Origin: an uncultured Bacteroidaceae bacterium
GTDB taxonomy: Bacteria > Bacteroidota > Bacteroidia > Bacteroidales > Bacteroidaceae
Reading direction: 5' to 3'
Length of the DNA: 14,405 nucleotides
Assembly: GCA_904502235.1 (NCBI GenBank)
Contig: CAJGDP010000039.1
Span: 1-14,405, forward strand
How positions within the stretch are numbered: the stretch's first letter is position 1; every line of letters starts with the position of its first letter. Positions 1 through 6,318 of the stretch are shown piece after piece. The notes under the pieces were generated by a model. That model was not told the origin of the DNA and ran no database searches. It saw nothing but the letters and a program-made list of their open reading frames with translations. A program made the position numbers and the translations under genes.

Positions 1-50
1 AAACTGCCGTACGGGTTACCGTACCGGGGGTTCGAATCCCCCAGCTTCCG
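1..50 (+). tRNA. tRNA-Ser, 3' part only (5' part lies outside the window)
   Basis: The window opens inside a class II tRNA. Visible are the 3' strand of the anticodon stem (ACTGC at 3-7), a long variable-arm hairpin (GTACGG / CCGTAC around a GTTA loop), a T arm (GGGGG–TTCGAAT–CCCCC, 26-42) and the 3' acceptor strand AGCTTCC (43-49) with discriminator G at 50. A long variable arm with G73 indicates serine; leucine and tyrosine tRNAs normally have A73. The anticodon lies outside the window. The two A residues before the stem would suit a UCN-reading serine tRNA, but that is inference. CCA is not encoded. Confidence 0.85.
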
Positions 51-65
51 CTTATTTTTGCAAAT

Positions 66-137
66 GGCGCTTTCGTCTAGTGGCTAGGACACATGCCTCT
101 CACGCATGGAACACGGGTTCGATTCCCGTAGGCGCTA
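66..137 (+). tRNA. tRNA-Glu (anticodon CTC), copy 1
   Basis: This is a complete 72-nt cloverleaf. The acceptor is GGCGCTT/AGGCGCT with G1-U72 and U6-G67 wobbles and discriminator A. The D stem is GTCT/GGAC and the anticodon stem CATGC/GCATG, with loop CTCTCAC giving anticodon CTC (codon GAG). The variable region is four nucleotides (GAAC), and the T stem is ACGGG/CCCGT with loop TTCGATT. The short variable region and the TCGTCTAG D arm are typical of bacterial tRNA-Glu. CCA is not encoded. It lies 15 nt after tRNA-Ser and is probably processed from one precursor with it. Confidence 0.97.
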
Positions 138-184
138 CAAAAAACAGCAAAAATGCTTTAAGTAGCATAGGAAATTTGAAATAT

Positions 185-256
185 GGCGCTTTCGTCTAGT
201 GGCTAGGACACATGCCTCTCACGCATGGAACACGGGTTCGATTCCCGTAGGCGCTA
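185..256 (+). tRNA. tRNA-Glu (anticodon CTC), copy 2
   Basis: This copy is identical over all 72 nt to the copy at 66-137, so it has the same CTC anticodon and acceptor wobbles. The 47-nt spacer contains a small hairpin (ATGCT/AGCAT). It is the last gene of the tRNA cluster and is followed directly by an intrinsic terminator. Confidence 0.97.
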
Positions 257-257
257 C

Positions 258-285
258 AAAAACAGCTTCGGCTGTTATTTTTGTT
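258..285 (+). terminator. Intrinsic terminator of the tRNA cluster
   Basis: AACAGC–TTCG–GCTGTT hairpin (261-276) with a stable UUCG tetraloop, preceded by an A-run and followed by a T-rich tract (ATTTTTGTTTT). It starts two bases after the second tRNA-Glu. Confidence 0.85.
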
Positions 286-305
286 TTATAGGGTTATGGG
301 TTTAC

Positions 306-342
306 AAAAAAAATCAGAACTTTTGACGGTTCTGATTTTTTT
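306..342 (-). terminator. Terminator of nadE (symmetrical, could act on both strands)
   Basis: Stem TCAGAAC (314-320) / GTTCTGA (329-335) is extended by an A-run on one side and a T-run on the other, with an 8-nt loop. Read on the minus strand it ends in a long U tract just after nadE. On the plus strand it would back up the tRNA terminator. Confidence 0.88.
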
Positions 343-349
343 GTACCTG

Positions 350-2242
350 TTATTCCAGTTCCTTGCAGGCATCATTCCATGCTGTTCCGTTGATGTCTGC
401 CGGCATGATCCATCCGCCTTGTGAACTCAGGTTGCACTTGCCGGTAATAGGTCCGTCGGGCATGCATGAACGCTTGAACTGCTGTATAAAGAAACGACGC
501 ATGAATGTGGTGAGCCATTTCTTGATTGTCTCGGCATCGTATGTGCCAGAGAAGGCTCTCTTTGCCATGAAGAATATCTTCTTCGGTGTAAAGCCGTTAT
601 GTATGAAATGGTAAAGGAAAAAGTCGTGCAGTTCGTAAGGTCCTACAAGGTCTTCGGTTTTCTGCTTTATGTTTCCTTCGTTGTCTGCAGGGATGAGTTC
701 CGGTGAGATAGGGGTGTCTATGATATCCAATAGTGTTGCTTTCACATCTGCATTTTCGCTGTTTTCTGCGACATGGCGTACAAGGTGTTGCATCAAAGTT
801 TTGGGCACCGATGCGTTTACTCCGTACATGCTCATGTGGTCGCCGTTGTATGTAGCCCAGCCCAAGGCAAGTTCCGACAGGTCGCCGGTACCGATAACAA
901 TGCCGTTCTTCTGATTGGCGATGTCCATCAGTATTTGTGTACGTTCGCGTGCCTGAGAGTTTTCATAAGTTACATCGTGGTTGTTGATGTCGTGCTCTAT
1001 GTCTTTGAAGTGTTGTGTACAAGCCTCTTTTATAGATATCTCTTTTATGGTTACACCCATATTCTGCATCAGCTTGATGGCGTTGTTGTATGTACGTCCC
1101 GATGTTCCGAAACCGGGCATGGTAACGGCTATGATATCTTTGCTTGTCTTTCCTGCCAACAGACAGGCTTTTTCGGTAACGAGCAGTGCCAGAGTAGAGT
1201 CCAATCCGCCCGAGATGCCAAGTACGCAGGTTGCGGCTCTTGTGTGACGTATTCTTTGTGCAAGCGCAGTGGCCTGTATCATGAAAATCTCTTCGAGACG
1301 TTCTTTTGCCATGTTGCCTTGTGGAATGAATGGCAATGGATTGAAATCTCTTTCAGGTTCTTTATTTTCGTTGCTCTGTGCAATGTGTACAGACGGTATG
1401 TCGCAACGGGTGAAGTTGATGTCGCCTCTACGGCGGTTTCTGATTTTGTCTGTATCGATCTCGGCTACTGTGTAGCTTGAGTTTGTCAGGAATCTCTCTC
1501 CTTGTGCCATAATGTTGCCACACTCGGCTATTGCATTATATCCTGCGTATGATGCATGGCTGGTGGATTCGCCACAGCCTATGTTTGAATGCATATAACC
1601 GCATATGTAACGTCTGCTGTCGGTCTCAATCCTGTTTATTGTCTGACGGTTGCTGTCGGCAAGTTCTTCGCTTGCGCTTGGATTGAGTATAATGTCTGCT
1701 CCATTGCATGCGAGTGTTGCTCCCGGTGCAAATGGTGCCTGGCTCTCTGTGCCGATTTCTATACCAAAACTGTAACTCTCTGTGGTGAAGATTGCGTCTT
1801 TAAGAATTGGTGCTTCTTGGTTGGCGATTCTTGCTGTCGCATTGCAGGGTAGTGCATTGCCGCTCGTGAACCAACGCTCTTTGTTGCTGAGTATCTTCTT
1901 GGGAACAATGCCTTTGATTGTTCCTTGGTGCATCACAATGGCACAATTGTAAAGTGCATTGTTGTACAGCACGGGTGCACCGAAAACAATTGTCGGGTGC
2001 AGATGTCGGGTGCAGTCGGCAATCTCTGTCATTGCCTTTTCGCACTCTCTGATGAAGATGTGTTGCAGAAACAGATTACCGCAGTTGGCTGACGTCAAAC
2101 ATAGTTCGGGGAACAGGATTAGCTCCGTGTTCCTGTCTGCAAGTTCTTTGACGATGTCTATAATTTCCTTAGCATTTTTTTTGCAATCGCCGGCTGATAT
2201 TGCCGGAACTGCAGTTGCTGTTCTTGTGAAACCGTACTTCAT
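350..2242 (-). CDS. nadE: NAD(+) synthetase, glutamine-dependent type, with glutaminase catalytic Cys replaced by Gly
   Basis: The family makes NAD from nicotinate adenine dinucleotide, ATP and an amide nitrogen in the cytoplasm. Residues 1 to about 270 are the nitrilase-like glutaminase domain, and about 310-600 the synthetase domain. The latter is intact: PP-loop SGGLDST at 344-350, TMPGFGTSGRT at 374-384, GTGDLSELALGWATYNGDH at 451-469. At 630 aa the length is ordinary. In the glutaminase domain the catalytic Glu (FPELCLT, E46) and Lys (VPK, K115) are recognisable, but the family's EICEDLW motif reads EIGTESQ, with Gly164 in place of the nucleophile. The loop after the Lys also looks several residues short. 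From this I infer that glutamine hydrolysis is lost and that free ammonia is used. The start ATG at 2240-2242 lies 13 nt after the upstream 711-aa gene, so the two are probably co-transcribed. A strong terminator follows. Confidence 0.95.
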   Translation of the reverse strand: MKYGFTRTATAVPAISAGDCKKNAKEIIDIVKELADRNTELILFPELCLTSANCGNLFLQHIFIRECEKAMTEIADCTRHLHPTIVFGAPVLYNNALYNCAIVMHQGTIKGIVPKKILSNKERWFTSGNALPCNATARIANQEAPILKDAIFTTESYSFGIEIGTESQAPFAPGATLACNGADIILNPSASEELADSNRQTINRIETDSRRYICGYMHSNIGCGESTSHASYAGYNAIAECGNIMAQGERFLTNSSYTVAEIDTDKIRNRRRGDINFTRCDIPSVHIAQSNENKEPERDFNPLPFIPQGNMAKERLEEIFMIQATALAQRIRHTRAATCVLGISGGLDSTLALLVTEKACLLAGKTSKDIIAVTMPGFGTSGRTYNNAIKLMQNMGVTIKEISIKEACTQHFKDIEHDINNHDVTYENSQARERTQILMDIANQKNGIVIGTGDLSELALGWATYNGDHMSMYGVNASVPKTLMQHLVRHVAENSENADVKATLLDIIDTPISPELIPADNEGNIKQKTEDLVGPYELHDFFLYHFIHNGFTPKKIFFMAKRAFSGTYDAETIKKWLTTFMRRFFIQQFKRSCMPDGPITGKCNLSSQGGWIMPADINGTAWNDACKELE

Positions 2243-2255
2243 CTCTTATGGCTGT

Positions 2256-4391
2256 TTAATGTTTCAAGACTTTTTTGCCGTTTATTATGTAAATGCCGGC
2301 TCTGCTGATGTTGTCGATGCGGCGACCTGTGAGGTCGTAAATCTCTACAGTCTTATTTGTGGCATCAATACCTTTGATTGATGTTGTCTGTTTTACAACG
2401 AAGGTGAATGTTGTTTCAGGTATGGATTCTGTCTCGTAGATATCGCTGCTTGTATTCTCACAGTATATTACATTGCTCTCTATTGTGAAAGTATATGTTC
2501 CTGCATCTGTAAGCGGTGTACTTGTAGTAAATACCAGTGTTGTCGCCTCTTCTGCTGTGCCTTGTTCTTTTGTAAATGTGTAGCTGTTGTTCTTGCTATC
2601 CTTTACAATAATTTCGGCAAGGTTCTCGTGCATGGCATTTTTGTTCAACACTATAGTAATCTTGTCGACAGAATCGTATATGTTGCTGTTGTTTGGAGTG
2701 ATACTCTTGATTTTCAGAGCCTCGTTTATTATAAATGTATATTTTATGTCGTTCTTTATTGTCAGATTCTTGTTTTCTGTAGCATTGATGTACTCTCTCT
2801 TCAGTACGAAAGTATATTCTCCGGCTTCGGTGATTGGGCTTTTGCTCATAAGGCATAGAGTGTTCTTTCCGCATGCGCCTCCCCAGGCATCAGTAGCTGA
2901 TACGGTCAATGGATATTCGTTCCCTTTCTTGTCGGTGATTACTGCATCGGTAATCTTTATGTCAATATCCTGATTGAACTCAAAGAGCAGGTGCTGCAGG
3001 CTGGTTACCTCGTCTTTGTTTGCCGGGTTGGCAAGTGTGATTTCAAGAATGTCTTTGCTAAGAACGGTATATTTTGCAATGAGTTCCTTGTTTGTCTGTG
3101 CAAGGGCGTCGGGGTCGAGTGTGAACACACCGGCAGGGAATACTATCTTGTATTCGTTTGTATTTTTGATTGGTTCGTCAAAGATAAACTCGATTGTATT
3201 CTCATCGATTTCCACAATTTCATAGAATTCCTGTTTTGTGTAGTCCCATCCTATGTTGTAATATGCATAGGTGTAGTAGTCCGGTTCTTCGTATATTATA
3301 CCGCTCTCGCATGTTACAGTGATTTTTTCGAGTACGCTAACAGTGTCGCCGGCTTCCGGTGTTATGGTTATTGTAGGATATTCAGTTTCTTTATAGAGCT
3401 TTGGCAATATGATGCTGCCGGCAATCTCGTTTTCTGTGTACAACCCGAAGTTTTCGCTCTCTTTGTTATATGCAATAATCTTGTTGCTTGATGTGTTCTT
3501 TATAGTTGCAGCAGATGTGTTATTGTCGATGCTTACGCTCCATGTTGCACCGGTGGCAGGTTTGTTTTTTGAAGCATTGAACTTATCGCCATTGCCAGTG
3601 TAGAGATAACGGTCGTATGCATCCTGTATGATGTAGCTGTTGTTTTCCTTGGTGAAGGTGAAACCGTTGAATTCGCATGTCTCTATATACTTGTTCTTCA
3701 GAATGTCGGCTTCAACGATTTTCAGGTTGTCTGTTGCTGTGTTCTCCATAAAAGAACTTGCAACCACATTGTTTCCATATATTGCATACTTGCCGTCGAG
3801 CATGTTTTTCGCTGTCACAAACAATGCTATTGGGGATATTACATAATGCTCACTTATGATGTCGCTATAATATTCCTTGCCTTTTACAGTGACTATAGCT
3901 ACGGCATTTATGGTTTTTGTATTAAGAACCGACAAAGCTAAGGATCCGTATGCTCTTTCGCCGCTTTCTATGGGATTACCACCCTTCTGGTTGTAGTAAA
4001 TTTTTGCACTGGTGGTTTCGCATGTGAATTTCAGTCCGTTATTGTCTGTAAGTTTTTCATATACGCCACCTTTTACTGAAAATACAGGTGCGGCAACTTT
4101 CAGTTCGTATGTTGCAGAAACCACTTCGCTCCATTGCTCGTTGGTGTATGATGCTGCTTTGATTGTTGTACTCTTGTTGAATTCGCTTATTTCTATAGCG
4201 GCTGTATATTTTGTGCTGCTTGTTGTAGGTGTTGTTCCGTCGAGAGTGTAGTATATGTTCTCGCCTGTAATTTCAACATCGAAGGGGTTATGATATGTGC
4301 CGGCAGCGGTGTTGAATGCTGGTGTTGTAGCTTGTGCAAATATGGTGGTTGCTAAAGTTACAAATAATAAAAGAGTAAAGATCTTCTTCAT
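2256..4391 (-). CDS. Secreted multidomain Ig-like protein with chitobiase-type C-terminal domains and C-terminal sorting-like tail
   Basis: 711 aa, function unknown. A signal peptide covers residues 1 to about 20 (cleavage near TIFAQ). Residues 23-95 resemble the chitobiase/beta-hexosaminidase C-terminal Ig-like fold (pattern TPAFNTAAGTYHNP…IYYTLDGTTPT). About 100-187 look like a degenerate second copy. About 187-335 form a separate beta-rich segment I cannot assign. About 340-665 hold three Ig-like repeats with 'ITPEAG', 'LANPAN' and 'ITPNNS' starts and 'agtYTFTI' ends. Residues 669-711 form a tail with IYDLTGRR and GIYIINGKKV, of the type-A sorting-domain kind found in Bacteroidetes exported proteins. 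No catalytic motif is visible, so an adhesin, glycan-binding or structural surface role is inferred. It has its own promoter at 4432-4461 and sits 13 nt before nadE. The 433-aa protein encoded upstream is a paralog in its Ig and tail regions. Confidence 0.9.
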   Translation of the reverse strand: MKKIFTLLLFVTLATTIFAQATTPAFNTAAGTYHNPFDVEITGENIYYTLDGTTPTTSSTKYTAAIEISEFNKSTTIKAASYTNEQWSEVVSATYELKVAAPVFSVKGGVYEKLTDNNGLKFTCETTSAKIYYNQKGGNPIESGERAYGSLALSVLNTKTINAVAIVTVKGKEYYSDIISEHYVISPIALFVTAKNMLDGKYAIYGNNVVASSFMENTATDNLKIVEADILKNKYIETCEFNGFTFTKENNSYIIQDAYDRYLYTGNGDKFNASKNKPATGATWSVSIDNNTSAATIKNTSSNKIIAYNKESENFGLYTENEIAGSIILPKLYKETEYPTITITPEAGDTVSVLEKITVTCESGIIYEEPDYYTYAYYNIGWDYTKQEFYEIVEIDENTIEFIFDEPIKNTNEYKIVFPAGVFTLDPDALAQTNKELIAKYTVLSKDILEITLANPANKDEVTSLQHLLFEFNQDIDIKITDAVITDKKGNEYPLTVSATDAWGGACGKNTLCLMSKSPITEAGEYTFVLKREYINATENKNLTIKNDIKYTFIINEALKIKSITPNNSNIYDSVDKITIVLNKNAMHENLAEIIVKDSKNNSYTFTKEQGTAEEATTLVFTTSTPLTDAGTYTFTIESNVIYCENTSSDIYETESIPETTFTFVVKQTTSIKGIDATNKTVEIYDLTGRRIDNISRAGIYIINGKKVLKH

Positions 4392-4431
4392 GCTAATTTG
4401 TTAATTGTTATCTGTTTGAGTAATTATTCTG

Positions 4432-4461
4432 CAAATTTACTAAAAAAAGGGGATAAACAAA
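4432..4461 (-). promoter_or_regulatory. Promoter of the 711-aa protein gene (Bacteroidetes type)
   Basis: On the minus strand, TTTG (4458-4461) is followed after 18 nt by TAAATTTG (4432-4439), matching the Bacteroidetes TTTG / TAnnTTTG -33/-7 pattern. The -7 element ends 40 nt before the start codon. The -33 element lies in the T tract that ends the preceding gene's terminator. Confidence 0.7.
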
Positions 4462-4490
4462 AATATCCGATGCCAAGCACCGGATATTTT
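4456..4490 (-). terminator. Terminator of the 433-aa protein gene
   Basis: Nine-base-pair hairpin AAATATCCG (4461-4469) / CGGATATTT (4481-4489) with an 11-nt loop. On the minus strand it is followed by TTTTTGTTT. It begins 22 nt after the stop of the 433-aa gene. Confidence 0.8.
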
Positions 4491-4511
4491 TATCTAAGTT
4501 ATAGGATGTTT

Positions 4512-5813
4512 TTATTTTACAACTTTCTTTACGCCATTTACGATGTAGATACCTGCGTTTGAAATCTCCTTTACGCGACGACCTGTGAGGTCGAAGATAA
4601 CAGCGTTCTCAGTTTCTGCTTCAACAGCATCTATAGCAGTTGTTGTTTTGTCGAAAGTGTATGTACCTGTTACTGCGCCACCTGCGTTGTAATCCCATAG
4701 AGCTTTGTCATAACCATAACGAACTGTTACCTCTGCTAAATTGAGTGTGTATTCGCCTTCCAATGTGATTGGTGATGCCATAAGTTGTCCATACTCGTTC
4801 TGTTCGTATGGAGAACCTGAATCATTTAATTTAACCGGTATAAGAACCACAGTGTTGGCTGGGATTACCTGTATCCATGTGATAGGATCGTATGGGTCCT
4901 TTTGCCACATGGGGTGTTTGTTGCCATTGGAATCTGTCAGATAAACAACATAAGCACTCCAAGAATTGTCCTGATTGCCAAAATATACTTGTTGGTTATA
5001 AACGATTTCTATTTCTTCTAATTGTTCGTCTTCGTTAATTTTAGGAGTAATGCTGAGAATCTCCAAAGGAGTAACATCTACCGGTGCGTTGATGCGGAAC
5101 TGAAGGTTTTTCTCTTCGTTATTAACACTGCCGTTCATTGTAAACAATCCTGCAGGGATATTTACATAGTATGTAGCTTCCTTTGTAAATGTCTCGCCGA
5201 AAGAAATTTCAATTTTGGTAGAGGTCTTGCCATCTTTTTCGTCAACTGTTGTTTTTATTTCAGCAGTACCTTCGTAATCAGCGCCACTGCTGGTGTATAG
5301 ATATGGAGCAACGCCTTCGTTGAGTTTTACTTCTGTAACATTGTTAAAGTTGATGGTTATTTTGCTGAATTCTTTTACTGCGCTGGCGTAGTCGAAATCG
5401 GTCCACCATTCCGGTTCTACAACAACTTCTTCGGCTTCAATAATGAATGTGAAGGTTGTTTCTGCGAGTGATTCTCCCTCGGCTGTTGTGAATGTGCCTG
5501 CAGGAATTGTCAAAGTATAGGTTCCTCCCTGGTCAATTGAGTTGTCGAGCATAACAAATGCATTTGTTTTGTCTGTATTGAAATTCATTGCATATACATT
5601 GCTGACAACCTCGTTGTTTGCGTTTACAATCTTAAGACCGCCTTCGGGTTCTGTGTACTCCACAGGTTTGTTGAATGTTATTGTAACATCTCCGTCGCCC
5701 CAAATTTTACTTACTGTACCTTGTGGTGATGCTGTGGCTGTAAGTGGCTCTTGTGCCATTGCTGTGGTTATCATTGCAACCATCATTGCTAAAAATAGAG
5801 TAATTTTTCTCAT
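4512..5813 (-). CDS. Secreted Ig-like repeat protein with C-terminal sorting-like tail
   Basis: 433 aa, function unknown. The signal peptide is residues 1-20, with cleavage expected after AMA before QEP. Three Ig-like beta-sandwich units follow at about 22-130, 135-246 and 248-388. The first two end in the recurring pattern 'YTLTIPAGTFT…' or 'YYVNIPAGLFT…', which resembles bacterial Ig-like (SwmB/Big_5-like) domains. The last 43 residues (391-433), with FDLTGRR and GIYIVNGVKK, align without gaps to the last 43 of the 711-aa protein. No enzyme motif is visible. Export and anchoring by a type-A sorting-domain route is an inference from the tail. The gene has its own promoter (5876-5906) and terminator, so it is a separate unit from the downstream paralog. 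The start is supported by the signal peptide and by the promoter position. Confidence 0.9.
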   Translation of the reverse strand: MRKITLFLAMMVAMITTAMAQEPLTATASPQGTVSKIWGDGDVTITFNKPVEYTEPEGGLKIVNANNEVVSNVYAMNFNTDKTNAFVMLDNSIDQGGTYTLTIPAGTFTTAEGESLAETTFTFIIEAEEVVVEPEWWTDFDYASAVKEFSKITINFNNVTEVKLNEGVAPYLYTSSGADYEGTAEIKTTVDEKDGKTSTKIEISFGETFTKEATYYVNIPAGLFTMNGSVNNEEKNLQFRINAPVDVTPLEILSITPKINEDEQLEEIEIVYNQQVYFGNQDNSWSAYVVYLTDSNGNKHPMWQKDPYDPITWIQVIPANTVVLIPVKLNDSGSPYEQNEYGQLMASPITLEGEYTLNLAEVTVRYGYDKALWDYNAGGAVTGTYTFDKTTTAIDAVEAETENAVIFDLTGRRVKEISNAGIYIVNGVKKVVK

Positions 5814-5875
5814 AAGCTTTTTGTTTTTATTTGTTTATGTTCTCTTTTTGTTGCTGAAAAAGCATTGTTTGTTCG

Positions 5876-5906
5876 CAAATGTATATAAAATTGTTTAACA
5901 TTCCAA
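5876..5906 (-). promoter_or_regulatory. Promoter of the 433-aa protein gene (Bacteroidetes type)
   Basis: On the minus strand TTG (5904-5906), 20 nt spacer, TACATTTG (5876-5883). The leader to the ATG at 5813 is about 60 nt and T/A-rich. Confidence 0.65.
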
Positions 5907-6071
5907 CAAAATGATAAAATTTGGAATTTTTTAGGCTTTTTTTGTAAAAACAGTTCCGCGGAAGGTGGTTTTTTGCAGAACTATTAAAATTGATTAATGA
6001 ATTTGTTCTTGTTTTGTTTGAACTTTTTTTCTTTGTTTGAGCTTAAATTACAATAAATTTGGCTCCGATAC

Positions 6072-6101
6072 TTGCAAAATGAAAAAAAATGCGTACCTTT
6101 G
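6072..6101 (+). promoter_or_regulatory. Promoter of the SRP RNA gene (Bacteroidetes type)
   Basis: TTG (6072-6074), 19 nt spacer, TACCTTTG (6094-6101) on the plus strand. Transcription would be expected to begin near 6108, shortly before the paired 5' end of the RNA. Confidence 0.75.
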
Positions 6102-6122
6102 CTACGTGTAAATGTTTAAGTA

Positions 6123-6221
6123 CGGGTAAGTCCTGCACGGCCAGCTCCTGATGAATCCTCCAGGGCCTGACCGCAGCAAAGGTAAATTGGTTGTAGCGGC
6201 GCGATGCAGATCGCTTACCCA
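6123..6221 (+). ncRNA. ffs: Signal recognition particle RNA, small bacterial (4.5S-like) type
   Basis: The RNA scaffold of SRP binds Ffh and FtsY to target nascent membrane and exported proteins. The about 100-nt transcript folds as one long hairpin. The ends pair GGGTAAG (6124-6130) / CTTACCC (6214-6220), continued by TCCTGCA / TGCAGA with one bulge. The apex carries the SRP helix 8 signature: CAGGGCC (6161-6167) opposite GCAGCA (6173-6178), which gives the AGG/AGC symmetric loop that Ffh recognises. The apical loop is UGAC (6168-6171) flanked by a C·C mismatch, instead of the usual GGAA closed by C-G. The RNA has its own promoter and a strong terminator, with no protein gene in the unit. 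Identification rests on the helix 8 pattern and overall fold. Confidence 0.87.
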
Positions 6222-6228
6222 CCCCATA

Positions 6229-6263
6229 AGGCGAATGTTCTTTTGAATGTTCGTCTTTTTTTT
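6229..6263 (+). terminator. Intrinsic terminator of the SRP RNA gene
   Basis: Twelve-base-pair hairpin AGGCGAATGTTC (6229-6240) / GAATGTTCGTCT (6245-6256), with three G-U pairs, a TTTT loop and an eight-T tract. It starts nine bases after the paired end of the RNA. Confidence 0.9.
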
Positions 6264-6300
6264 GTACAAAAAAACAGGAGAACTGTGTGGCTCTCCTGTT
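6264..6300 (-). terminator. Intrinsic terminator of the GH20 gene
   Basis: Stem AACAGGAGA (6273-6281) / TCTCCTGTT (6292-6300) with a 10-nt loop. On the minus strand it is followed by TTTTTTTG. It sits 18 nt after the GH20 stop and back-to-back with the SRP RNA terminator, so the two units converge here. Confidence 0.9.
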
Positions 6301-6318
6301 ACATGGGGTAGTGTGCAA

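Larger units (their letters stand above)
64..262 (+). repeat. Direct repeat: 80-nt units 64-143 and 183-262
   Basis: The two tRNA-Glu genes are embedded in a perfect 80-nt direct repeat that includes two bases before the gene and the CAAAAA after it, with 39 nt between units. Identity ends at position 63/182 on the left and at the A-run on the right. This points to a tandem duplication or ongoing gene conversion of the tRNA gene. Confidence 0.95.
5814..6122. other. 309-nt AT-rich intergenic region between divergent genes; no coding gene seen
   Basis: The region contains the 433-aa gene promoter (5876-5906, minus) and the SRP RNA promoter (6072-6101, plus). Between them are T-rich runs, a perfect 10-bp palindrome TTCCGCGGAA (5954-5963), and flanking AGTTC/GAACT arms (5952-5956, 5978-5982). 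There is also a weak GTTC…GAAC hairpin before a T7 run at about 6005-6030 on the plus strand. I see no credible ORF. Confidence 0.6.

Noticed and set aside
773..1480. 235-codon open frame on the plus strand inside nadE, rich in Cys and Val
   Set aside because: It is the antisense of a clearly real NAD synthetase, its composition is odd and no family is recognisable. It is a shadow frame.
6005..6030. GTTC…GAAC followed by seven T on the plus strand, as a terminator
   Set aside because: A four-base-pair stem with an 11-nt loop is too weak, and no plus-strand gene ends upstream of it.
6043..6318. Minus-strand open frame of 91 codons
   Set aside because: It runs antisense through the SRP RNA, its promoter and two terminators, so it is not a gene.
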